From: GCA-2699445 sp032127075
GTDB taxonomy: Bacteria; Actinomycetota; Actinomycetes; S36-B12; GCA-2699445
Direction of reading: 5' to 3'
DNA: 18,597 bases
NCBI GenBank assembly: GCA_032127075.1
Contig: JAQAZZ010000245.1
Span: forward strand, 1-18,597
In this document: positions 1 through 8,743 of the stretch, in pieces
How positions within the stretch are numbered: position 1 is the first letter of the stretch
Layout of the letters: every line of letters starts with the position of its first letter
Notes under the pieces: generated by a model
The model's input: the letters and a program-made list of their open reading frames with translations, nothing else
The model's database searches: none
What the model was told of the DNA's origin: nothing
Position numbers and translations under genes: made by a program

Positions 1-477
1 CCGGCGGTGCGCCTGGACGGGTCGATCACGTCCATGCGGATCCACGGCCCGGCTGAGATGTACCGGCGCAAGCAGCCTTTCGACAGTGTCGTTTCCGACG
101 CGGTGCGGGTCCTGCACTACGACGCCTGTTCGTTCGCGGAGTGGCAGGACAAATGGTCGGACCGGCTGGACGATCCGATCGGTTCGATGACGCGCGCCCG
201 CCGTCGGCAACAGCGGCGGTTCCGGCGGGCGTCCCGCCGTGCTGACCCCGGCCGGCTCCAAGAGCTCTACCGCCGTGAGTACATGCTCAGCCACTGGGAG
301 GCCGGGGTGCTGCGCACCCTCGGGATGGTCCGCAAGGTCACGGTGCCGGCGGGTCTTTTTGAACTGCCGTCGAGGCCCGTGTCACCGTATGGCTCCCTCG
401 CCGTGCCGACCCAGCGCGCTGGCGGCTCCACAGAACTGTCGGGGAGCCGCCCTCGGGGGCGGCACGCCGTGCCGTAG
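1..477 (+). CDS. Probable glycosyltransferase family 2 protein, C-terminal part (5'-truncated)
   Basis: The reading frame is open from the first base, so the gene begins upstream and only about 158 C-terminal residues are seen. The segment RIHGPAEMYRR, then VLHYDACSFAEWQDKW, resembles the end of GT2-like glycosyltransferases, where a basic/aromatic stretch and an HY...SF.EW..K motif follow the catalytic domain. An Arg-rich stretch (TRARRRQQRRFRRASRR) follows. The last 38 or so codons are low in complexity and contain a GC-rich hairpin (446-463), so the true end may be earlier. One extra base near the five-T run at 356-360 would bring an immediate TGA into frame. The next gene starts 41 bases downstream on the same strand. 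The family assignment rests on pattern memory of the C-terminal tail alone, because the catalytic DxD domain is outside the window. Confidence 0.5.
   Translation, partial: PAVRLDGSITSMRIHGPAEMYRRKQPFDSVVSDAVRVLHYDACSFAEWQDKWSDRLDDPIGSMTRARRRQQRRFRRASRRADPGRLQELYRREYMLSHWEAGVLRTLGMVRKVTVPAGLFELPSRPVSPYGSLAVPTQRAGGSTELSGSRPRGRHAVP
446..463 (+). repeat. GC-rich hairpin at end of the first gene
   Basis: GCCGCCC, loop TCGG, GGGCGGC forms a perfect 7-bp stem. It lies just before the TAG at 475-477 and 55 bases before the start of the sugar dehydrogenase gene. No T tract follows, so intrinsic termination is uncertain. It could attenuate transcription between the two genes or simply be GC-rich coding sequence. 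Confidence 0.35.
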
Positions 478-518
478 TGCCAGATGCCGAACCGCACGAT
501 TGCGGACAGACTGGTTCC

Positions 519-1592
519 ATGTTGCTGCGCGCAGCGGCACTCGTGGCCGCGCTCCTCGTCACCGCATGCGGATCCGCCGAGGTCGATCGGCCAGCCTTGC
601 CCGCGCCAGACGCTGCTCCTGGTGACGGGCCGGTCGTTTCCGGGGAGATCGCCACGGACCTCACGGCTCCGTGGAGCATGGCGCCGATGCCGGACGATTC
701 GGTGCTGCTCACGCATCGCGACAGCGCCGAAGTGACCAGGATCGGCCCTTCAGGTGGCCGCAGGACAGTCGCACGCATCGAGGGGGTGGTGCCCGGCGGT
801 GAGGGCGGGCTCCTCGGCGTCGCCGTCGCACCGGGAAAGACCGAGAACCCTGCGGTCTACGTGTACTACACAGCCGCAGCAGACAACCGGGTGGCGCGGT
901 TGCGGTGGGACGGTCGGCAGCTCCTCGGCCAGAGGGCCGTTCTGACTGGAATCCCCAAATCGCAGATTCACAACGGTGGCCGCATAGCCTTCGGGCCCGA
1001 CGGCTACCTGTATGTGGCCACCGGCGATGCGGGTCGGGGGGACCTCGCCCAGGACCAGCGCAGCCTCGGGGGCAAGATCCTGCGGGTCACGGCCTCGGGA
1101 GATCCAGCGCCTGGCAATCCGGATCCGGACTCAGCCGTCTACTCCGTCGGGCATCGCAACGTGCAGGGGCTCGCCTGGGACGGTGATGGCCGGTTGTGGG
1201 CGAGTGAGTTCGGCCAGAGCGATGCCGACGAGTTGAACCTCATCGTGCCCGGCGGCAACTACGGCTGGCCCGAGTGTGAGGGCCCCTGCGATGTGCCGGA
1301 CCGGGTCAACCCGGCGGTGGTGTGGTCGCCCACCTCGATCGCCAGCCCCAGTGGGATGGCGATTGCCGATGGATCCGCCTGGGTGGCGTCGTTGCGGGGC
1401 GAGGTCCTGTGGGAGGTTCCCTTGGTCGGGGCCGACGCCGGAGAGCCCATCGCCTGGTTCGCCGACGAGTACGGCAGGCTGCGCGACATCATTGTCGGCC
1501 CTGACGGCGACCTGTGGTTGGCCACGAACAACACCGACGGCCGCGGCGATCCGGCACCAGGTGATGATCGGATCCTGCGAATCACCCCGTAG
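519..1592 (+). CDS. PQQ-dependent sugar dehydrogenase family lipoprotein (GSDH/YliI-like)
   Basis: The protein has 357 residues. I chose the ATG at 519 because it opens directly on a lipoprotein signal peptide (MLLRAAALVAALLVTAC, lipobox VTAC, lipidated Cys 17). The in-frame GTG at 477 would add 14 hydrophilic residues and overlap the previous stop. The mature part is a GSDH six-bladed beta-propeller. GGEGGLLGVAVAP, then IHNGGRIAFGPDGYLYVATGD with the family's catalytic-type His, then YSVGHRNVQGLAWD, then SEFGQSDADELNLI and GGNYGWP occur in the usual order. Family members oxidise aldoses, periplasmically or at the cell surface, using pyrroloquinoline quinone. Here the protein would be anchored on the outer face of the membrane. 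No PQQ biosynthesis gene is in view, and the actual sugar and cofactor use are inferred. It converges on the YwiC-like gene. Confidence 0.87.
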   Translation: MLLRAAALVAALLVTACGSAEVDRPALPAPDAAPGDGPVVSGEIATDLTAPWSMAPMPDDSVLLTHRDSAEVTRIGPSGGRRTVARIEGVVPGGEGGLLGVAVAPGKTENPAVYVYYTAAADNRVARLRWDGRQLLGQRAVLTGIPKSQIHNGGRIAFGPDGYLYVATGDAGRGDLAQDQRSLGGKILRVTASGDPAPGNPDPDSAVYSVGHRNVQGLAWDGDGRLWASEFGQSDADELNLIVPGGNYGWPECEGPCDVPDRVNPAVVWSPTSIASPSGMAIADGSAWVASLRGEVLWEVPLVGADAGEPIAWFADEYGRLRDIIVGPDGDLWLATNNTDGRGDPAPGDDRILRITP

Positions 1593-1595
1593 GGA

Positions 1596-1658
1596 GCCTG
1601 CGGCCTGCCGACCGAGGAGCGGCCCGCGGACTGCTCACACCGGGGTTGGGCCGCAGGC
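1596..1658. repeat. Inverted repeat across the convergent gene junction
   Basis: GCCTGCGGCC at 1596-1605 is exactly complementary to GGCCGCAGGC at 1649-1658. The arms flank the 42-base gap between the two converging stop codons; the right arm lies inside the last codons of the YwiC-like gene. Either transcript could fold here, but the 43-base loop and missing T tract make a classical terminator unlikely. Confidence 0.3.
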
Positions 1659-2441
1659 CAGTGCGATACACACCAGCAGAAGAAGCGAAACGCCTGCCTC
1701 CACGGCTCCGATGGTCGCCGGTCGGTTGCCCGGGCGCAGAGACAGCGTGCGCAGCAGCGCGGCTGAGTAGGGGATGATGAGCCACCACGACCACGCGGCC
1801 ATGCCCAGGGCGCACACATGGAAGGCGATGTCGGCCCAGCGCCAACGGCGGTCATCCGCTTCCCGGATCAGGGACTTGACGTGGATCACCGATCCGACGA
1901 AGTAGACCGCACAGACGGTGGTGGCCAACCACACCGCTGCGGGGACCGATCCGAGTGCGGCGGTGTCGGTGGTGATCATCCATGCCAATGGCAGGGCCAC
2001 CAGGGCCTGGCCCAGCAGGAGCAGATCGTTGGTGAAGCCGCGCTCGCGGCCGTGGTAGGCCAGAGCCGTTCCCGCCAGCCACGCGGCTACCAGCACCAGG
2101 CCGACCACGAACAACCAGGGCAGAGTTGCTACCAAGTATGTGGCTCCGCACCCCGCCAGGATCAGCCACGGGGCGGCCAGCAGCGCTTGGCGGCGCGCCT
2201 TGCTCGTCCAACTCCCCCGGCGTAGGCGGGTCACCGCCGCCCGCGACAGGTAGTAGCTGGCGGGGTAGCCGGCGATCCACGTGATCGCGAACACTCCTCC
2301 GCGTGAGGACCAGCCCGCCAGCAGCAGCCCAAGCAGCAGGGGGACGGCGATGTAGACCCAGGCGCCATGCTGACGGGGCACGGCCACCCGGATGGACCGC
2401 CTGCTCTGGCGGGGCACTGCATCACGCTGGACCACGGTCAC
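1635..2441 (-). CDS. YwiC-like family integral membrane protein
   Basis: The protein has about 268 residues. The N-terminal PRQHGAW signature followed by strings of hydrophobic helices (YIAVPLLLGLLLAGW, ALLAAPWLILAGC, LFVVGLVLVAAWLAG, LLLLGQALVALPLAWM, AAVWLATTVCAVYFVG and others) matches the YwiC-like family, named after a Bacillus subtilis protein of unknown biochemical role. VIHVKSLIREADDRRW, a polar stretch between helices, is also typical. The frame is open further upstream, but those residues do not look like a protein start. The GTG at 2439-2441 has a modest GAAG just before it. GTGs at 2417 and 2387 are alternatives, so the start is uncertain by up to 18 residues. It is divergent from the DUF255 gene, with about 85 bases between starts. 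Function is unknown. Confidence 0.75.
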   Translation of the reverse strand: MTVVQRDAVPRQSRRSIRVAVPRQHGAWVYIAVPLLLGLLLAGWSSRGGVFAITWIAGYPASYYLSRAAVTRLRRGSWTSKARRQALLAAPWLILAGCGATYLVATLPWLFVVGLVLVAAWLAGTALAYHGRERGFTNDLLLLGQALVALPLAWMITTDTAALGSVPAAVWLATTVCAVYFVGSVIHVKSLIREADDRRWRWADIAFHVCALGMAAWSWWLIIPYSAALLRTLSLRPGNRPATIGAVEAGVSLLLLVCIALACGPTPV

Positions 2442-2514
2442 CTTCAAAGGATCGCAGCACGGGTGGCCCATCCCGGCGGCGGCTCGCCCAAAGGCGGTTG
2501 CCCTCGACTCGCGC

Positions 2515-2520
2515 GACAAT
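2515..2520 (+). promoter_or_regulatory. Possible -10 box for a leaderless DUF255 transcript
   Basis: GACAAT ends 6 bases before the GTG start codon at 2527. Transcription from this box would begin at or next to the start codon, as in leaderless mRNAs, which are common in Actinomycetota. No Shine-Dalgarno sequence precedes the GTG and no well-spaced -35 is visible, so this is tentative. Confidence 0.3.
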
Positions 2521-2526
2521 GGCGGC

Positions 2527-4578
<2,052 letters not shown>

Positions 4579-4604
4579 GCGGACCACACCCATGTCCACA
4601 AGGA

Positions 4605-5201
4605 TCACGCGGACACCGGCTGGGTCTTCCTCGCGAACACCAGGGCTGCCAGCGCCCCGCCGACCGCCCCGGTGAGGTGCATCAACCAGGAGACGCCGGA
4701 CGGCACGCCGAACGGCAGTGCACCGGACAGCATCGAGCCGTACACGAGCAGGACTGCCACCGAGACCAGGATGTCCAGCCAGTGCCGCGTCAACAGGCCT
4801 GCGATGAGCAGGTAGCCGAGGAATCCGAAGACAACCCCGCTGGCGCCGATGGTGATCACATTGGCCGGTCCCAGCAACCAGACGCCGAGCCCGCTGACGG
4901 CCGCGATCACGATCACCACGGGCCAGAAGTAGCGCTGCGCCCGCCAGGAAACGCCGATCCCCAAGATCAGGAAGGGCACCGTGTTGGCGATCAGATGGTC
5001 GAAGCCGCCGTGGAGGAACGGTGCCGCGCCGACGCCGACGAGTCCGTCCACGGATCGGCTCGCGATGCCGTAGGAGTCCAGCGAGGCGGGCAGCAGCCAG
5101 TCGAGCGCCTCGAGAACCCACATGATGGCCAGCAGGACCAGCACCGGGGCCACGATCTGCGTCGGGGTCTTGGCGGGGGCTGGTTGCGCGGGTGTGCTCA
5201 C
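4605..5201 (-). CDS. Rhomboid family intramembrane serine protease
   Basis: The 198-residue protein has about six transmembrane segments and is a minimal rhomboid. The catalytic serine is in GASG (Ser 121) at the start of the fourth core helix, and the partner His is in SWLMHLTGAVGG (His 175). HGGFDHLIAN supplies His 64, His 69 and Asn 73, spaced as in the E. coli GlpG loop/helix 2 that forms the oxyanion region. It would cleave membrane-anchored substrates within the bilayer; the substrate is unknown. The start is GTG at 5199-5201, followed by a short Pro/Ala-rich cytoplasmic tail. It lies 34 bases downstream of the RarD-like permease on the same strand, so the two are probably co-transcribed. 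No functional link is evident. Confidence 0.88.
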   Translation of the reverse strand: MSTPAQPAPAKTPTQIVAPVLVLLAIMWVLEALDWLLPASLDSYGIASRSVDGLVGVGAAPFLHGGFDHLIANTVPFLILGIGVSWRAQRYFWPVVIVIAAVSGLGVWLLGPANVITIGASGVVFGFLGYLLIAGLLTRHWLDILVSVAVLLVYGSMLSGALPFGVPSGVSWLMHLTGAVGGALAALVFARKTQPVSA

Positions 5202-5235
5202 TGCTCCAGTATGTGCGGCGGGCGCCCAGCCGGCC

Positions 5236-6213
5236 TCAGGAACCGTCTTCTGGCGAGCGCCGCTGCTCAGCCGTCATCGCTTGCAGAGCGATTGCCGCGG
5301 CTTCCGGGTCGTCGGCGCCAGGGGTGTCCGCCAGCGCCGGGCCGGCACGGCGGGTTCGTTGCAGCATGTCGGCGGTGAAGATGGCCAGCGCCAACCATAC
5401 GAGCGCGAACCCGATCCAGCGCACCGTAGGCATGGGTTCGCCCAGCAGGACGACGCCGATGAGGAACTGCAGAACGGGGGCGATGTACTGCAGCAGCCCC
5501 AGCGTTGTGAGCGGGATCCGCGTGGCAGCCGCGCCGAAGAGCAGCAATGGCGCGGTGGTGATGACACCCAGACCGATGAGGAGCAGCGCGTGCGCCGTCC
5601 CGTACCCGGTGAAGGTCTGGGTACCCGTGGCCCCCAGCCAGACAAGCCAACCCGTCGCGGGCAGGAAGAGGACGGCGGTCTCCAGCGTCAGGCTCTCCAG
5701 CGCCCCCACGCCGGCCTTCTTCTTCAACAGCCCATAGAAGGCGAACGACAAGGCCAGGGTCAGCGCGATCCAGGGGATACGGCCGTAGTTGACGGTGAGG
5801 ATGACGACCGCTGCTCCGGCGACGGCAAGGGCCACGATCTGCGGCCGATTCAAGCGTTCGCCCAGCACGACAACGCCCAGGGCAACGGTGACCAACGGGT
5901 TGATGAAGTAGCCCAGGCTGGCTTCGACGACCTGGTCGGTGGTCACCCCGTAGACAAAGGTCAGCCAGTTCAGCGACAGGAGCACTCCCGCCGATGCGAG
6001 CAGTCGGAACTGGTGCGGCGTCACGCTGCGCAGGTTGGACAGCCGGCGGAGGGTGGCGAGTGCAATCACACACACCAGCAGGGACCACACGATTCGATAG
6101 GTGAGTATCTCCATCGGAGACGCGGGTTCCAGAAGCGTGAAGTAGAGCGGGAAGATGCCCCACAGGGCGTAGGCGCCGGCGCCGTAGCCGATGCCGCGGC
6201 GCGAAGATGTCAC
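5236..6213 (-). CDS. rarD: EamA family permease, RarD type
   Basis: The protein has 325 residues with about ten transmembrane helices, arranged as two EamA repeats of the drug/metabolite transporter superfamily. GAYALWGIFPLYF near the N-terminus, MEILTYRIVWSLL, and TDQVVEASLGYFINPLVTVALG followed by VLGERLNRPQ are characteristic of the RarD subgroup. The E. coli member was named for a chloramphenicol-sensitivity phenotype, but the substrate is unproven. I chose the GTG at 6211-6213 because the residues upstream of it (an Arg/Pro-rich stretch) do not resemble the family. No clear Shine-Dalgarno is seen. The C-terminal 40 residues are hydrophilic and cytoplasmic. It is divergent from lemA with 83 bases between starts, and upstream of the rhomboid gene. 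Confidence 0.85.
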   Translation of the reverse strand: MTSSRRGIGYGAGAYALWGIFPLYFTLLEPASPMEILTYRIVWSLLVCVIALATLRRLSNLRSVTPHQFRLLASAGVLLSLNWLTFVYGVTTDQVVEASLGYFINPLVTVALGVVVLGERLNRPQIVALAVAGAAVVILTVNYGRIPWIALTLALSFAFYGLLKKKAGVGALESLTLETAVLFLPATGWLVWLGATGTQTFTGYGTAHALLLIGLGVITTAPLLLFGAAATRIPLTTLGLLQYIAPVLQFLIGVVLLGEPMPTVRWIGFALVWLALAIFTADMLQRTRRAGPALADTPGADDPEAAAIALQAMTAEQRRSPEDGS

Positions 6214-6296
6214 CCGACGACCGTAGGGCGCGGGCCCCCTGGGCGCTACCCGTGGCCGCCGCCGCATCCACAGGCCCGGCGTGGCATTGTTGCGGT

Positions 6297-6899
6297 ATGA
6301 CCGGAGTGATCGTTGGTGTTGGGGTTGTGGTCCTGCTCGCGGTGACGGCGGTGGTGCTCTACAACACCCTGGTCAGCCTTCGCAACAAAGTGGATGAGGC
6401 GTGGGCCCAGATCAGCGTGCAGTTGAAGCGGCGCCACGATCTCATCCCGCCGCTGGTGTCGTCGGTGAAGGGTTATGCGAGTCATGAGAAGGGCACTCTG
6501 GAAGCGGTGATCCAAGCCCGCAACACCGCTGTGGACAGCGTGGGGGGGCCGGGGACGGCCGCGGAGGCCGGTCAGGCGGAAGAGGCGCTTTCCGGTGCGT
6601 TGAGCAGGCTGTTCGCGCTGTCGGAGTCCTACCCCGACCTGAAGGCCAACACGAACTTCCTGCAACTCCAGGACCAGTTGGTCGACACCGAGAACCGCAT
6701 CGCCTTCTCGCGGCAGTACTACAACGACACCGTGCGGCAATGGAACACCAAGATCCAGACCATCCCCTTCAACTTCCTGGCAGGGAGCATGAAGGCGAAG
6801 AAGGCGGAGTACTTCGAGATCCAGGACATCACCGGCGCCAAATACGCCGAGGCGATCTCGCCGGAAGACACCACGAAACCCCCGAGCGTCGAGTTCTAG
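6297..6899 (+). CDS. lemA: LemA family protein
   Basis: The protein has 200 residues. One N-terminal transmembrane helix (VIVGVGVVVLLAVTAVVLYN) is followed by the helical LemA domain. The family hallmarks are LVSLRNKVDEAWAQISVQLK, RRHDLIPPLVSSVKGYASHE, VIQARNTAV, FLQLQDQLVDTENRIAFSR, YYNDTVRQWNTKIQ and P-FNFLAG. LemA proteins sit with a short outside N-terminus and a coiled-coil-rich body; the biochemical role is unknown. The ATG at 6297 is right because the transmembrane helix starts immediately after it. No Shine-Dalgarno is evident. The following DUF2207 gene starts 4 bases after the stop. This is a recurrent pairing in bacteria and suggests a joint membrane-associated function. Confidence 0.93.
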   Translation: MTGVIVGVGVVVLLAVTAVVLYNTLVSLRNKVDEAWAQISVQLKRRHDLIPPLVSSVKGYASHEKGTLEAVIQARNTAVDSVGGPGTAAEAGQAEEALSGALSRLFALSESYPDLKANTNFLQLQDQLVDTENRIAFSRQYYNDTVRQWNTKIQTIPFNFLAGSMKAKKAEYFEIQDITGAKYAEAISPEDTTKPPSVEF

Positions 6900-6903
6900 G
6901 CCG

Positions 6904-8721
6904 ATGGGCTGGGAGCAACTGTGGTGGCTGGCGATACCAGCGGTCATTGTGACCGGGCTGGTGTACTTCTCGAGGGGATTGCGCATCGCCGTGGTGATTC
7001 TGGTGGGTGCGGGGCTGTTCGTCGTGCCACCGCTGCTGCGCGCCATCGACGAGGCGGCCGTGGCAGGCACCAGCGGCGAGACATCGGTCATCGAGGACTA
7101 CGACGCCCGGTACACCCTCGCCGCCGACGGTGACCTCAGGCTCGTCGAGACCCTCGATGTGCGCTTCAACCAGATCCGCCGCGGCATCTTCCGATTCTTC
7201 GATGAACGCAACTCCCAGGACCCCGACATCGAGCACCCGGTCGAGGTGTTGTCCGTCCAGCGGTGCCCCGTCGATTCCGGGCGAGTCGGCCAGTGCGCGG
7301 CCGAACCGTACGAGGAGTACTACGAGGGCGGCTACAAGGTCGCCAAGATCGGGCTCGCCGAGGTTGCCTACCGGGCCGGGACGGTGAACCGCTACATCAT
7401 CACCAGCACCCAGACCGGCGCCATCACTTCGGTGTCGGAGTCCGACGATGTGCAGTGGTACTGGGACGTCGTCGGAGCCGGATGGCAGATGCCGATGCGC
7501 GCAGTGTCCATCCGGGCCGACTTCCCGACCAGTCCCACCCAGGTTCGCTGCATCACCGGGAGAGGGGCCTGCGATGTTGCGCGCGCTGGCGGCTCGGACA
7601 CCCGCTACGTCACGCAGTTGCGGCAGTTGCCCCCGCTAACCCCCGTCACGTGGCAAGCCGTCTTCCCCCCCGACGGGTTGACGTCGGCGTCGCTGGATAC
7701 AGCAACACCATGGTGGGAGACCTACCAGGCGCCGATGGTCGGGGTGGGGGCCGCGTTGGTCCTGTTCGCCCTCATCTGGCGGCTCCACGACCCCAAGCCG
7801 TCGCAGGCCCCGGTGTTCGCCGCCCCCGGCAACGACATCCTGCCGGCCGCCTGGACGTGGCGGGAGCGCCCGCCGAAGGATCCGTTCCAGTCCGTGCTGC
7901 TGCAGTTGAACCATTTGGGCACGTTGAAGGTCACGGTCGATCCCAGTTCGATGATGACCGACCAGGAACCCGAGTGGGTGGAAGTGAGCCGCACCGACGA
8001 CGCCGTTCCGGCAGATGTTTCGGGAGCGGCGGAGTTGCTGGCAGGGCTGGATGTCGAGGCCCCGGGGGTCAGTGAGTTGATCGAGAAGGATTCGGTGACG
8101 CTCGGCAAGAAGATCCAGGGACTCGAAGGCAGGCTTGCCCGAACGGCCTCGAGCGAAGCCCGCAGCCGGGGTTGGTACCGGTACTCCACAGCCGGGATGC
8201 TGGTGAACCTCATCGCCGCCGCACTGCCGCTGATCGCCGCCCTGGTCCTGATCTGGACCAGATCGCCGTTCTTCGCCGCCATGTTCCTCATCCCCGGCAT
8301 CGCAGGACTGTGGTCCACCAGGCAGATCACCACCCGGCTGAGCGAGTCCGGCCGCGACATGCGTGATCAGGTGAATGGTCTGCGCACCGCCCTGTCCACC
8401 CCGGCTTCGGTAGAGCGGTATGACTACTCGCTGAAGGCCCGCTACTTCGAGCAGTTCCTGCCCTGGGCGGTGGCATTGGACTGTGCCGACAAGTGGGCTC
8501 AGGCCTGCGAGCCGCCGCCAGGTGTCGAGCGTGATCCTGCCAGCCCCTACTACCCGGCGTACAGCACGTACTACGCCAGCCAGGCCATCTCCGCCGCGGT
8601 CGCGACGGTCTCAGCGGGTGCGGTCGCCTCCTACGCGGCCACACAATCGTCATCGAGCGGCGGCGGTGGGGGGTTCTCCGGCGGCGGCGGCTCCGGGGGC
8701 GGCGGCGGCGGTTCGTGGTGA
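6904..8721 (+). CDS. DUF2207 domain membrane protein with Gly-rich C-terminus
   Basis: The protein has 605 residues. Two hydrophobic N-terminal helices come first. An extracytoplasmic DUF2207 domain follows (about residues 60-265), containing YDARYTLAADGDLRLVETLDVRF, RRGIFRFF and WYWDVVGAGWQMP. Then come a transmembrane helix (VGVGAALVLFALIW), a soluble stretch including VTLGKKIQGLEGRL, and paired helices near 430-470. YFEQFLPWAVALDCADKWA is the typical late conserved block. The extreme C-terminus is a serine run followed by a glycine/serine tail ending GGGGGGSW, a known quirk of this family. Its function is unknown. The start ATG is 4 bases after lemA, so translation is probably coupled. The stop is 22 bases from the converging ABC-F gene. 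Confidence 0.9.
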   Translation: MGWEQLWWLAIPAVIVTGLVYFSRGLRIAVVILVGAGLFVVPPLLRAIDEAAVAGTSGETSVIEDYDARYTLAADGDLRLVETLDVRFNQIRRGIFRFFDERNSQDPDIEHPVEVLSVQRCPVDSGRVGQCAAEPYEEYYEGGYKVAKIGLAEVAYRAGTVNRYIITSTQTGAITSVSESDDVQWYWDVVGAGWQMPMRAVSIRADFPTSPTQVRCITGRGACDVARAGGSDTRYVTQLRQLPPLTPVTWQAVFPPDGLTSASLDTATPWWETYQAPMVGVGAALVLFALIWRLHDPKPSQAPVFAAPGNDILPAAWTWRERPPKDPFQSVLLQLNHLGTLKVTVDPSSMMTDQEPEWVEVSRTDDAVPADVSGAAELLAGLDVEAPGVSELIEKDSVTLGKKIQGLEGRLARTASSEARSRGWYRYSTAGMLVNLIAAALPLIAALVLIWTRSPFFAAMFLIPGIAGLWSTRQITTRLSESGRDMRDQVNGLRTALSTPASVERYDYSLKARYFEQFLPWAVALDCADKWAQACEPPPGVERDPASPYYPAYSTYYASQAISAAVATVSAGAVASYAATQSSSSGGGGGFSGGGGSGGGGGGSW

Positions 8722-8743
8722 TCGCCCGCGGTGTGGTTCCCCG

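Noticed and set aside
477..518. GTG at 477 as start of the sugar dehydrogenase
   Set aside because: It would put 14 polar residues before an otherwise perfect lipoprotein signal peptide, and it shares bases with the previous stop codon.
2392..2526. Upstream extension of the DUF255 protein by 45 residues
   Set aside because: The extension overlaps the start of the divergent YwiC-like gene and does not resemble the family. The conserved NRLTGSISPYL N-terminus begins right after the GTG at 2527.
4579..4604. Terminator between the converging DUF255 and rhomboid genes
   Set aside because: The 26-base gap has no stable stem and no T tract; only a direct GCGGAC repeat is visible.
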